DNA from: GCA-002733465 sp965230525
GTDB taxonomy: Bacteria; Pseudomonadota; Gammaproteobacteria; Enterobacterales; Kangiellaceae
NCBI GenBank assembly: GCA_965230525.1
Contig: OZ246008.1
Coordinates: forward strand, 4,092,001-4,156,000
Direction: 5' to 3'
DNA length: 64,000 nucleotides
Shown: positions 25,289 through 33,725 of the stretch, piece by piece
Layout of the letters: every line of letters starts with the position of its first letter
Position numbering within the stretch: position 1 is the stretch's first letter
Position numbers and translations under genes: made by a program
Notes under the pieces: generated by a model
What the model saw: the letters and a program-made list of their open reading frames with translations, nothing else
What the model was told of the DNA's origin: nothing
Database searches by the model: none

Positions 25289-25774
25289 TTATTTTTTGCC
25301 TTTACGGAATGCCGTCACTATGTGGTGGGTCTCTTGACTCAATATTTCCCAGAGCCGGTCAAATCTTGACTCTAAAAACGCAGCATCTCTCAGTTGTTTG
25401 ACACTCAAAATACCCGGTTCGTTTTCGAGGGTTTTCATGCTTTTTGTCGAAGCGATGATAAGTGCAACTTGAAGTAGTTTTTCCTCTGCACAATAGCGCC
25501 GATCATGATCCGAAGAGGTGTTGACTTCTTTAGTGTAGTAACGAGGGTCATATTCCAACATATCCTCATTAACCAAGGGTCGAATTAGTTTTATAAACTG
25601 CTGACGTCGTGCAACGCCAACAATCGGTGAATCCGCACCGTTGCTCGATGAAAGCTTCTTGACGACATTCGTTTTATTAATTTGATCATCAACATTAACG
25701 GCTGATAGGAAGGATGTAATATCGGAACGTTCTTCTTCTAATTTTATCCCAAAGAAATCTTCGAGTTTCAGCAT
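25289..25774 (-). CDS. Unknown cytoplasmic protein
   Basis: Not recognised. The 161-residue product has no signal peptide or membrane helix. It is mixed charged, with one cysteine (YCAEEK, about residue 94) and a likely helical C-terminal half, and ends FRKGKK. The start is supported by GGAG six bases before the ATG at 25772-25774. It stands alone between trmJ and rplS, with the rplS terminator about 160 bases upstream of it. The N-terminus begins MLKLEDFFGIKLEEE. Nothing suggests a function. Confidence 0.6.
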   Translation of the reverse strand: MLKLEDFFGIKLEEERSDITSFLSAVNVDDQINKTNVVKKLSSSNGADSPIVGVARRQQFIKLIRPLVNEDMLEYDPRYYTKEVNTSSDHDRRYCAEEKLLQVALIIASTKSMKTLENEPGILSVKQLRDAAFLESRFDRLWEILSQETHHIVTAFRKGKK

Positions 25775-25930
25775 TTCATCTCCAACATTGGTAATATCGA
25801 GCTGGCGTCTTCACCTACTTAACCAAATTATAGCAGATTATAGCTAAAAGACTGATTTCACGCGAAAAATGAAGTCTGAGCTGACCAAAATAAAGAACAA
25901 GTGGGACAAATGGTCGACAATATAACTACA

Positions 25931-25957
25931 AAAAAACCGGCCAAAAGCCGGTTTTTT
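25931..25957 (-). terminator. Terminator of the rpsP-rimM-trmD-rplS operon
   Basis: ACCGGC pairs with GCCGGT around CAAAA, with A and T tracts on both sides. It lies 20 bases after the rplS stop. The tracts are symmetrical, so it could work in both directions, but no plus-strand gene precedes it. Confidence 0.92.
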
Positions 25958-25978
25958 AATTGACGATTCCTTTGGGAA

Positions 25979-26338
25979 TTACTTCTTTTTAACGTCAAGT
26001 TTTTCTTTGATTCGAGCCGATTTACCACTCAACTCTCTCAAGTAGTAAAGTTTAGCTTGGCGAACATCACCGCGACGCTTAACAGTGATGCTGCTAATCA
26101 TCGGGCTATAAGTTTGGAAAACACGCTCTACACCTTCACCGTAAGAAATTTTTCTTACTGTAAAAGCAGAGTTTAAGCCGCGATTTCTTACACCAATTAC
26201 AACGCCTTCAAACGCCTGTAAACGCTCTCTTTCGCCTTCTTTTACTCTTACTTGAACAATGACTGTATCACCCGGAGCAAACTCAGGGATTTCTTTGCTC
26301 ATCTGTTCCTGTTCCAGTTGTTCGATCAACTTACTCAT
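25979..26338 (-). CDS. rplS: 50S ribosomal protein L19
   Basis: Large-subunit protein near the 30S interface. The 119-residue product has EFAPGDTVIVQVRVKEG, RLQAFEGVVIGVRNRGLNSAFTVRKIS and GVERVFQTYSP, then the RRGDVRQAKLYYLRELSGKSARIKE block, the invariant parts of L19. An AGGAG site precedes the ATG at 26336-26338. Last gene of the rpsP-rimM-trmD-rplS operon and followed by its terminator. Confidence 0.98.
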   Translation of the reverse strand: MSKLIEQLEQEQMSKEIPEFAPGDTVIVQVRVKEGERERLQAFEGVVIGVRNRGLNSAFTVRKISYGEGVERVFQTYSPMISSITVKRRGDVRQAKLYYLRELSGKSARIKEKLDVKKK

Positions 26339-26380
26339 GATTCACTCCTAGGTATAAAACCAATCTTTCAATTTAAAATC

Positions 26381-27193
26381 TTAACAATCTTTTTCACTAA
26401 TAAACTCATCAAGCAAAGCCTTTTCCTCTGCCGACAGCTTTTTAGCTGCTATTAAATCAGGTCGCTTCAACCAAGTATTTCCCAATCGCTGTTTCAAGCG
26501 CCATTGAGCTATTGCTTTATGGTTGCCGCCGAGAAGAACTTCAGGAACTCTTGTGCCTTGGTAATTCTCAGGTCGGGTATAATGAGGATGGTCTAATAAC
26601 CCATCTTCAAAAGAGTCCGCTTCAGCCGACTCTTTATGCCCGAGTACCTCAGGTAAAACTCTGGTAACCGAATCAATTAGGCTCATTGCCGCTAATTCGC
26701 CACCACTTAAAATAAAATCTCCGACCGATATTTCCAGGTCGATCAAATTATCTATCAGTCTTTGATCAATACCTTCGTATCGACCACAAACAAGCACTAG
26801 TTCTTGCTCTTGTGCTAGCTCTCTCACCAGTCCCTGGTCAAGCTTTTTGCCCTGCGGAGACAGATAGATTACTTTGACATCTGCCTTTGAACATCGACTC
26901 TTGGCTGCTTGAATGGCCTTTTCTAAAGGCTCAACTTTCATCAGCATTCCAGGGCCGCCACCATAGGGCCGGTCATCTACCGTTCTATGCCGATCTTCAG
27001 TGAACTCCCGTGGATTAATACAATCCATTTTCACTGCTTCAGCCTTTACTGCTCGGCCAACGACACCATAATTGGTTATTGCCGAAAACATTTCCGGAAA
27101 CAACGTAATGGACTTAAATTTAAATTTTAATTCGTCTTTTTGAGAGAGGCTGTTTGAACTTTGATTGTTAACTTCATCAGTCAAAATCTTCAT
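26381..27193 (-). CDS. trmD: tRNA (guanine-N1)-methyltransferase TrmD with N-terminal extension
   Basis: SPOUT methyltransferase that makes m1G37 in tRNAs reading CNN codons, preventing +1 frameshifts. Motifs of the trefoil knot: LSPQGKKLDQGL, VCGRYEGIDQRLID, and EISVGDFILSGGELAAM. The catalytic Asp region and the C-terminal tRNA-binding domain are intact. The family normally begins about six residues before SLFPEMF; here SITLFPEMF is preceded by 27 residues rich in Asn, Ser and Lys, using the only good ATG (27191-27193), and this overlaps the end of rimM by 17 bases. Confidence 0.95.
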   Translation of the reverse strand: MKILTDEVNNQSSNSLSQKDELKFKFKSITLFPEMFSAITNYGVVGRAVKAEAVKMDCINPREFTEDRHRTVDDRPYGGGPGMLMKVEPLEKAIQAAKSRCSKADVKVIYLSPQGKKLDQGLVRELAQEQELVLVCGRYEGIDQRLIDNLIDLEISVGDFILSGGELAAMSLIDSVTRVLPEVLGHKESAEADSFEDGLLDHPHYTRPENYQGTRVPEVLLGGNHKAIAQWRLKQRLGNTWLKRPDLIAAKKLSAEEKALLDEFISEKDC

Positions 27194-27725
27194 CCCAATC
27201 TACGCGCATCAACCCTTGTTCTAGGTTGACTTCTTTGATCACCGAATCCATCAAATAAGGGATCAAAATTTCACTCTCTTTTTTCTCTGCATGCAAATCT
27301 GGATGCAGTTTCACCACCACGACATCATTTGCGCCAGTGGCCATCATGGAAGTGACTTTTCCTAACTCAACACCTTGAGTATTCACAACCTTTAACCCCT
27401 GCAGCTCACGCCAATAAAAATCATTGTCATCGAGCTTCTTTAACTGACTCTCTTGGATGGCAATATCGCAACCAATCATCGAGTGCGCCAGCTCTCTATC
27501 ATTGACCTTATCGAGTTGGGCAACGATAGTTTTCCCTTGATTTCGTCCCTTCAAAAGTGGAATTGTCTTCCAACTCCCCTTTTGCTTAATCAACCAAGGA
27601 TCATATTTGAGTATGTTATCTCGCGGCTCAGTATGGGAAAAAACTTTAACCCATCCATGTACACCAAAAACTCCAGAAATTTGACCAACCACGATGGGTT
27701 TATTTTCTGGAGTCGAGTCACTCAT
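27177..27725 (-). CDS. rimM: Ribosome maturation factor RimM
   Basis: Assists maturation of the 30S head and 16S processing. The N-terminal RimM beta-barrel starts VVGQISGVFGVHGWVKVFSHTEP and the C-terminal PRC-barrel contains WRELQGLKVV, GANDVVVV and ILIPYLMDSVIKEVN, ending MRVDWDEDF. The 182-residue length is normal (E. coli 182). It lies 19 bases after rpsP and overlaps trmD, the standard operon order. Confidence 0.96.
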   Translation of the reverse strand: MSDSTPENKPIVVGQISGVFGVHGWVKVFSHTEPRDNILKYDPWLIKQKGSWKTIPLLKGRNQGKTIVAQLDKVNDRELAHSMIGCDIAIQESQLKKLDDNDFYWRELQGLKVVNTQGVELGKVTSMMATGANDVVVVKLHPDLHAEKKESEILIPYLMDSVIKEVNLEQGLMRVDWDEDFD

Positions 27726-27744
27726 AATATTGGTGCTTATTTAA

Positions 27745-27990
27745 TTAAGCAGCTTTATGATCTTTTACTAATTTTCTTACTCGGTCGCTCATTTGTGCGC
27801 CTTGTCCAATCCAGTGCTCAACACGAGCGCTATCAACACGGATTCTTTCTTCTTGCCCAGTTGCAATTGGGTTGAAGAATCCAACACGCTCGATAAAACG
27901 ACCGTCACGTGCATTGCGCTTGTCAGTCACTACCATATGGTAAAATGGACGCTTTTTTGAGCCACCACGGGCTAAACGGATGGTAACCAT
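27745..27990 (-). CDS. rpsP: 30S ribosomal protein S16
   Basis: Essential small-subunit assembly protein. The 81-residue product begins MVTIRLARGGSKKRPFYHMVVTD, followed by RDGRFIERVGFFNP and DRVRKLVKDH, as in all bacterial S16. An AGAGGA ribosome-binding site precedes the ATG at 27988-27990. First gene of the rpsP-rimM-trmD-rplS operon; a 130-base leader with a strong hairpin separates it from a likely promoter. Confidence 0.98.
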   Translation of the reverse strand: MVTIRLARGGSKKRPFYHMVVTDKRNARDGRFIERVGFFNPIATGQEERIRVDSARVEHWIGQGAQMSDRVRKLVKDHKAA

Positions 27991-28057
27991 GCGTTATATT
28001 TCCTCTAAATTCTTGAATTTGATGTCTGTCGCAAAGGAGTCCTAAATTGGGATTCCA

Positions 28058-28096
28058 ACAGCCAACTAATGGTCAACTTTGACCTCTTTTGGCTGT
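28058..28096 (-). promoter_or_regulatory. Structured leader hairpin upstream of rpsP
   Basis: ACAGCCA (28058-28064) is complementary to TGGCTGT (28090-28096), and inside this lies a second perfect pair GGTCAA/TTGACC (28071-28076 with 28079-28084). The two-tier stem falls in the rpsP 5' leader, between the predicted promoter and the gene, and has no T-run, so it is more likely a regulatory or stabilising element than a terminator. Confidence 0.5.
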
Positions 28097-28127
28097 AGAA
28101 CTTTCGCTCAGAGCACAAAGGACGCGC

Positions 28128-28156
28128 ATTTTATCTTTAAATGCTTCGTTTGAAAA
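28128..28156 (-). promoter_or_regulatory. Predicted promoter of the rpsP operon
   Basis: On the minus strand TTTTCA (28151-28156) and TAAAAT (28128-28133) are 17 bases apart; the -10 box differs from consensus at one position, the -35 box at two. GC-rich bases follow the -10 box, as is common for ribosomal-protein promoters. Confidence 0.5.
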
Positions 28157-28159
28157 CCC

Positions 28160-28205
28160 TTTTCGCAGCTAATTTAGCGGTTTTTTGACGATTTAGCTGC
28201 GAAAA
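28160..28205 (-). terminator. Long perfect inverted repeat after ffh
   Basis: A 13-base arm TTTTCGCAGCTAA (28160-28172) is exactly repeated in reverse complement at 28193-28205, with a 20-base loop. It lies 75 bases after the ffh stop and just before the rpsP promoter, so it probably ends the ffh transcript. The T-run after it is short (TTTT after GGG), so it is a weaker candidate than the other terminators. Confidence 0.55.
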
Positions 28206-28279
28206 TGACTGTTAGCTGGCACGCTTAGGTGAATTGCCCGATATCGGCGGCTTAATAGTGTGAGTGGGAGGCGATTATT

Positions 28280-29653
28280 TTAGCCCATGGGTGGCATGCC
28301 ACCACCCGGGGGCAACATCCCTTTCATCCCTCTCATCATTTTCATCATGCCGCCTTTTCCTTTCATTTTCTTCATCATTTTTTGCATTTGTTTAAATTGC
28401 TTGAGCATGCGGTTCACATCCTGAATCTCGGTGCCCGATCCATTTGCAATCCGTTTTTTTCGAGAACCTTTGATCATTTCAGGAAATGCTCTTTCTTTGG
28501 GGGTCATTGAATTGATCATCGCTTCCATTCTAATGGTGATTTTATCATTCATTTGATCTTTAGCCGCTTGCGGAATATTGCCCATGCCTGGCAACTTATC
28601 CATCATTCCGGTTAAGCCCCCCATACTCTTCATTTGCACCAATTGTTCTCTGAAGTCTTCTAAATCGAATCCTGAGCCTTTCATGACCTTCTTGGCCAGT
28701 TTCTCAGCTTTCTTTTTATCAACCTTTCGTTCAACTTCTTCGATTAGGGATAACACGTCTCCCATGCCGAGAATTCGTTGCGCAATACGGTCCGGATGAA
28801 ATGGTTCAAGCGCATCTAACTTCTCGCCCATACCAATGAACTTAATCGGTTTGCCGGTGATGTGTCGGATCGAGAGTGCAGCACCCCCTCTAGCATCACC
28901 ATCAGCCTTGGTTAAAATCACCCCGGTCAAAGGTAATGCTTCATCAAACGCTTTGGCAGTGTTGGCCGCATCTTGTCCGGTCATGCTATCCACGACAAAC
29001 AAGGTTTCTACGGGATCAATCGCTTTGTGTAGCGTCTTGATTTCATCCATCATTTCATCGTCCACTGCTAAGCGGCCAGCGGTGTCGACGATTAAGACAT
29101 CAGCAAATTCTTTTTTGGCTTGCTTTATCGCGGCCTTGGCGATATCAATGGGTTTTTGCTCTACGTTGCTGGGAAAGAAAGTGGCACCAACTTCTTCACT
29201 TACTCTTTGTAGCTGATCAATAGCTGCGGGCCGATATACGTCGGCACTTACCAGCATTACAGATTTCTTTTCTCGCTCCATTAAATAGCGAGCGAGTTTG
29301 GCGCTCGAGGTTGTTTTACCCGCCCCTTGAAGGCCTGCCATCAAAACAATCGCTGGTGGTTTGGCTTTAAGACTTAGGGACTCGTTAGCATCCCCCATCG
29401 CCTTAACCATTTCACTTTGCACTATTTTGATAAATGCTTGGCCCGGCGATAAACTGGATTTGACTTCCTTACCCAGCGCTCGGTATTTTATTTTGGTAAC
29501 AAATTCTTTAACAACCGGAAGGGCTACGTCAGCTTCAAGCAGCGCCATACGCACTTGTCGTAAGGTCGTCTGAATATTGTCTTCAGTAATTCGCCCTTTA
29601 CCGCTAATATTTTTAAGGACTTTATTTAAGCGTTCACTTAAGCTATCAAACAT
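28280..29653 (-). CDS. ffh: Signal recognition particle protein Ffh (SRP54)
   Basis: GTPase of the SRP that delivers nascent inner-membrane proteins to FtsY. N domain 1-85; G domain with GLQGAGKTTSSAKLA, DVYRPAAIDQL, DTAGRLAVDDEM and TKADGDARGG; M domain rich in methionine that binds signal sequences and 4.5S RNA (RMLKQFKQMQKMMKKM), ending in a Gly/Met/Pro tail. At 457 residues it matches the family (E. coli 453). ATG at 29651-29653. Divergent from ypjD, with the rpsP operon downstream on the same strand, as in E. coli. Confidence 0.98.
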   Translation of the reverse strand: MFDSLSERLNKVLKNISGKGRITEDNIQTTLRQVRMALLEADVALPVVKEFVTKIKYRALGKEVKSSLSPGQAFIKIVQSEMVKAMGDANESLSLKAKPPAIVLMAGLQGAGKTTSSAKLARYLMEREKKSVMLVSADVYRPAAIDQLQRVSEEVGATFFPSNVEQKPIDIAKAAIKQAKKEFADVLIVDTAGRLAVDDEMMDEIKTLHKAIDPVETLFVVDSMTGQDAANTAKAFDEALPLTGVILTKADGDARGGAALSIRHITGKPIKFIGMGEKLDALEPFHPDRIAQRILGMGDVLSLIEEVERKVDKKKAEKLAKKVMKGSGFDLEDFREQLVQMKSMGGLTGMMDKLPGMGNIPQAAKDQMNDKITIRMEAMINSMTPKERAFPEMIKGSRKKRIANGSGTEIQDVNRMLKQFKQMQKMMKKMKGKGGMMKMMRGMKGMLPPGGGMPPMG

Positions 29654-29936
29654 ATTTTAATCCGAGAAATTTACCGAAAAAAAGCCTTTCTAAACGAGCT
29701 GTGCTTAACCTTTCGTTTAGCCATAATAGGCCTGTGCTGTTAATACTAATACCCTCAAGCACATTAAATTAGCGAGGATCTTATTTTGTCGGCTATTATA
29801 GCGGTATATTTTCGCTGAACAACCGATTTGTTTAGCCTATATGTTATAACATTTTATTTTTAAATTGGTGTAAAATCCCCACTATTACATCATTCTATCT
29901 ACAATTGTCAGTTATATTGAACAAGGGATACCAAAT

Positions 29937-30731
29937 TTGAATTTAATTGCACTTGAAGTGTTTGGATTCGTTTTGTATAGCGGATTGTTCATTCACGCCT
30001 GGCGTAGGCTGACGAAAAGTGAAGCGCTTAGCCCGCTGCTACCAGGGTTATTATTTGCCAGCATCGTCATTCATGCAGCAATTACCTATCTGAATATTGA
30101 CACCCCCGCTGGTCAAAACTTTGGTTTATTTAATATTTTTGCGATCACGACTTTAATAGCAATGTCGATAGTACTCTGGAACCTTATAAGGCACCAATCC
30201 AATGCACTATTACTTATTTCCCTGCCTGTCGCGGCGATAAGCCTGCTCGAAGTTGCGCTCTTTGAGGGGGACGCTTTCATTTCAAAGCGACAATCAGCTT
30301 ACGATATTTGGCATATTCTATTAGGGATTTCATCGATGAGTATATTGCTGCTCGCAGCATTGCAGTCCCTGCTGGTTTTATACATAGATAACGGACTTCG
30401 CAATCATCCGGCGTCGATTCACCCTTGGTTAGGCCCGTTAAAGAGCATGGAACGATATTTAATTCAATTGTTATCCATTGGGTTCGTATTAATGACCCTT
30501 TCTTTAGTGCTAACTTTTTGGGTGTCTAACGAAGCATTAAAAGATCAAGCTTTACATAAAGTCGTTTTGACGCTTTTATCCTGGTTGATACTAGCTATTT
30601 TGTTGTATGGTCACTATCAAAGAGGCTGGCGCGGCGTTTTTTCAGCTAAATGGACACTGGTGGGCGTTTTTCTGCTCTTGCTCGGTTATTTCGGTACTAA
30701 ACTTGTATTGGAGTTTATTTTAGCTAGTTAA
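29937..30731 (+). CDS. ypjD: YpjD-like inner-membrane protein (CcsA/cytochrome c assembly family)
   Basis: Integral membrane protein of the CcsA-like family, about eight helices across 264 residues. True CcsA/CcmC members handle haem for cytochrome c; the role of the YpjD branch is not settled. Histidines in membrane segments (H21, H46) and a SAYDIWHILLGISSM region, which resembles the family's haem-handling segment, are seen. Start is TTG at 29937 with AAGGGA about nine bases upstream; no earlier ATG fits. Divergent from ffh and 37 bases ahead of a CorB-type gene, the E. coli ffh-ypjD-yfjD order. Confidence 0.88.
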   Translation: MNLIALEVFGFVLYSGLFIHAWRRLTKSEALSPLLPGLLFASIVIHAAITYLNIDTPAGQNFGLFNIFAITTLIAMSIVLWNLIRHQSNALLLISLPVAAISLLEVALFEGDAFISKRQSAYDIWHILLGISSMSILLLAALQSLLVLYIDNGLRNHPASIHPWLGPLKSMERYLIQLLSIGFVLMTLSLVLTFWVSNEALKDQALHKVVLTLLSWLILAILLYGHYQRGWRGVFSAKWTLVGVFLLLLGYFGTKLVLEFILAS

Positions 30732-30768
30732 AGGCTAATCATCTTTCCTTCTTTAGAGAATCATTGAA

Positions 30769-32058
30769 TTGGAATCTATTTCGACCCTAACTTTATGCTT
30801 TGTTTTACTTGGTTTAATCGTTCTCTCGGGCTTTTTTTCGAGCGCAGAAACCAGTTTAATGTCACTTAACCGCTATCGTTTAAAGCATTTAGCCAAACAC
30901 AACCATAAAGGTGCAAAGTACACTCAAGCCTTGCTATCACGACCCGATCAGTTGATTGGTCTGATTCTGATTGGAAACAATTTTGTAAACATTTTGGCCG
31001 CCTCACTGGCAACAGTCATCTGTGTTAGGTTGTGGGGAGATGCGGGAATTGCGATTGCCACAGGTTCGCTTACTATTATTGTGTTAGTTTTTGCCGAAAT
31101 AACTCCTAAAACTTTAGCAGCAATGCATCCAGAAAAGATCGCTTTCCCTGCCTCATTCGTTCTAACGCCTCTCAGAAAAATTCTTTTCCCTGTTGTTTGG
31201 TCGGTTATTAGTTTGACTAACAGTCTACTGAGATTATTGGGCGTAGACACAAAAGACTCTCGAGATGAAAGCATTCGCCCCGAAGAACTTAAAATTATAG
31301 TGAACGAAGCCGGTGCTTTTATCCCAAAGCGTCATCAAAACATGCTTTTGAGTATTCTCGATTTGGAAAAGGTGACTGTCGAGGACATTATGATCCCTCG
31401 GGCAGAAGTAAATGGGATCGATATTAATCAAGATTTAGACCAGGTTATTGCCCAAATAAGAAGCGCTGTCCATACACGAATCCCGGTTTACGATGGCGAG
31501 CTAGACAAGGTGCTTGGCTTTCTACATTCCCGCCAAATTATAAAATTGCTAACCTCCAATGATGGTGAAATAACGCTTGAAGACTTGTTGGAAACGATAA
31601 CGAAGGTGCACTTCATTCCAGAAACAACCCCTCTCAATACCCAGCTTCTTAACTTCCAACGGACCAAGGTACGGATAGGTTTAGTAGTCGATGAATACGG
31701 CGATATTCAAGGCTTGGTCACTCTAGAGGATATATTAGAAGAGATTGTTGGTGAGTTCACCACTGATTTTGCAGCGCTCAGTAAAGATATTCAAATAGAA
31801 AAAGACGGTAGTATCATTATTGACGGAAGCGCCACCATAAGAGACATAAATCGCTCACTAAGCTGGAATTTGCCGACCTCAGGTCCAAAAACATTAAATG
31901 GTATTATCTTGGAGTATATGGAGTCCATACCGCAAGCCGGAACGGGATTACGCTTGGCAGGATTTCCCATGGAAATTTTGCAGATTAAATCGAATATGGT
32001 GAAAAGCGTTAGGGTTTGGCCGGAGCTATATCAACAGAATCATTCCTCAAAAATTTAG
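30769..32058 (+). CDS. CNNM/CorB-type transporter-associated protein (HlyC/CorC family)
   Basis: Equivalent to E. coli YfjD/CorB, a DUF21 membrane protein linked to magnesium and cobalt export. Three to four helices in residues 5-160 (SGFFSSAETSLMSLNRYRLKHLAK, GNNFVNILAASLAT, FAEITPKTLAA), a CBS pair at about 200-330 (VEDIMIPRAEVNGID, VDEYGDIQGLVTLEDILEEIVGEF), and a CorC_HlyC domain to the end. The TTG at 30769 gives MESISTLTL, which lines up with the E. coli MEHISTTTL start. 429 residues, normal length. Co-transcribed with ypjD. Confidence 0.93.
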   Translation: MESISTLTLCFVLLGLIVLSGFFSSAETSLMSLNRYRLKHLAKHNHKGAKYTQALLSRPDQLIGLILIGNNFVNILAASLATVICVRLWGDAGIAIATGSLTIIVLVFAEITPKTLAAMHPEKIAFPASFVLTPLRKILFPVVWSVISLTNSLLRLLGVDTKDSRDESIRPEELKIIVNEAGAFIPKRHQNMLLSILDLEKVTVEDIMIPRAEVNGIDINQDLDQVIAQIRSAVHTRIPVYDGELDKVLGFLHSRQIIKLLTSNDGEITLEDLLETITKVHFIPETTPLNTQLLNFQRTKVRIGLVVDEYGDIQGLVTLEDILEEIVGEFTTDFAALSKDIQIEKDGSIIIDGSATIRDINRSLSWNLPTSGPKTLNGIILEYMESIPQAGTGLRLAGFPMEILQIKSNMVKSVRVWPELYQQNHSSKI

Positions 32059-32273
32059 AAATGTCTTCAAATTGTCTCTTGAATTTTCGACCGATTGTCA
32101 TTATATTCACGCCGCTTGGCCAAATCTGAACCTACTTTGGCATTTAAAAAGGCCTGCAAGACTAGGAATCAAGTAATTTTAATGCTATCTTCGCAAAACA
32201 CATACTTGTATTAGGTGTATAGGTCACTTTGTTGAAATAAACAAGAATCAGTGATTATCAAGGAGAGACTACT

Positions 32274-32549
32274 ATGGGTGCAAAGAATTCTCAGTTCACG
32301 TACCGCAAAAACGAACAGCCAAATGGCTTATTTGACAGAAGCGGTCGTTTTTTCTGCCGTAAAGGAAGTTGGTTTTTCAAAACTCGTGAAAATATTGATT
32401 ATGGCCCTTATGAAAACAGGGTTGAATGTCGTTACGCTTACAATGAGTTTATCGAAGTCGTTTCAGACTCTAATCAGCTTTCTACGGAAGCGTTTGATTA
32501 TCAAGATACAAGCTCTAACTGGCAACCACCCAAAATTAATTTCAGCTAA
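32274..32549 (+). CDS. Small DUF6316-like protein
   Basis: A 91-residue soluble protein with SGRFFCRKGSWFFKTRENIDYGPYENR, which fits my memory of the DUF6316-type small proteins found in marine gammaproteobacteria; no function is known. Strong AAGGAGA ribosome-binding site nine bases before the ATG at 32274, so the gene is very probably translated. A second frame overlapping it (32251-32574) is a shadow. No signal peptide. It converges on the DUF3570 gene, whose stop lies 21 bases away. Confidence 0.7.
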   Translation: MGAKNSQFTYRKNEQPNGLFDRSGRFFCRKGSWFFKTRENIDYGPYENRVECRYAYNEFIEVVSDSNQLSTEAFDYQDTSSNWQPPKINFS

Positions 32550-32570
32550 CTTCATCGCTTTTTCTGCAAA

Positions 32571-33725
32571 TTAATACCAGATAGAAAAGAAGAATCGAGT
32601 AACCAAGGCGTCAAAAGTATACGACGGCTCTGTACCGGGTGTTGTTTGCACCCGAATATCCCTAAAGTCCTCATAATCAAATTCTATATAATCAAGCGCT
32701 AAGGTAATTGAAAACTTATCAAACGCATCCCATTCAAGTAGCTCATGCTCATAGGCAACTTCGAATCCGATACTATCATTACTGAACGTACTCATTTCTT
32801 TATCTCTGGCTAAAAAGTTTTGCGCATCGATACGCGAGTACAAATCACTAAAAAAGTCAGCTTTAGTCTGTTCGTAATGTCTCAAACTAAAATCTAAAAT
32901 CCATTCCTCGCCGATAGGATGGGTGTATTTTAACTCCATATTTTTGGCTTCTATTCCCCAAGTGTCAGCAAAAATTCGTGCTTCTGCCTTTATAGCGGCT
33001 CGATAAGGTAAGTAATACATACCTCTTATGGCAAACGCATCGCTGGTACGAGTCTCGGGATACACTTCAGCTTGAAATGCATATCCCGCTGCAGAAGTGG
33101 GGTCCAAATACCTTACTGAGCGGTAGGGGTTATTAAGAAACCCTGCATCGGTGATCGTTTCCCAAGAAATAGCCACCAAACTATCTTTGGTTAATACTTG
33201 AGAAAGCCCAAAACGGTATTGTTTTCTACTGGCATCCTTTGCAAATTCAGGCTCTTCGCGCTTGCCAACCACATCCCAACCCTGTGAATAACCGGCACTT
33301 ATGGTAGTTAAGTCACCAAAAAAGTCTTGGCTGAAATTAAAACTTGCGGTACGAGCAGAGTAATCTGTTTCATCACTTTGGCCATAATTGACACTTAGAA
33401 TAGTTTTATCTCTTAAATACTCAACGCTCATCGAACTTTCGATACGCTGCTCAGTGTAAGCGCTTGCGGTAGTGACAACATCAATCGATGCACTACTAAC
33501 ATTATCGACGTAATAATTCGCCGAAATAGAAACGGTATCGGCAATCGACTTTCTCACCAAAATTGAAGGGCCATCAATAACTACACCACCACCATCAAAA
33601 CGGTGATACAGCACATCAGCTCTGTCTTCTGGCAATACCGCCGCTACTACATGAAAATTAACAAATAGATTACAAAGTAAAACTACCGCGAAAAGAAGTT
33701 GTGTAGAGCGACTAGTTACAACCAC
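32571..33725 (-). CDS. DUF3570 outer-membrane beta-barrel protein
   Basis: Predicted exported beta-barrel of unknown role. After a signal peptide (hydrophobic stretch ending FHVVA) come conserved-looking EDRADVLYHRFDGGGVVIDGPSILVRKS and SISANYYVDNVSSASIDVVT, the DUF3570 opening, then alternating amphipathic strands to a terminal aromatic FFFSIWY, as in outer-membrane barrels. The GTG at 33725, five bases after GGGAGG, overlaps the end of the DUF4266 gene by 14 bases; an ATG at 33755 is possible but would lack a good site. Known from other genomes as a DUF4266 partner. About 384 residues. Confidence 0.82.
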   Translation of the reverse strand: MVVTSRSTQLLFAVVLLCNLFVNFHVVAAVLPEDRADVLYHRFDGGGVVIDGPSILVRKSIADTVSISANYYVDNVSSASIDVVTTASAYTEQRIESSMSVEYLRDKTILSVNYGQSDETDYSARTASFNFSQDFFGDLTTISAGYSQGWDVVGKREEPEFAKDASRKQYRFGLSQVLTKDSLVAISWETITDAGFLNNPYRSVRYLDPTSAAGYAFQAEVYPETRTSDAFAIRGMYYLPYRAAIKAEARIFADTWGIEAKNMELKYTHPIGEEWILDFSLRHYEQTKADFFSDLYSRIDAQNFLARDKEMSTFSNDSIGFEVAYEHELLEWDAFDKFSITLALDYIEFDYEDFRDIRVQTTPGTEPSYTFDALVTRFFFSIWY

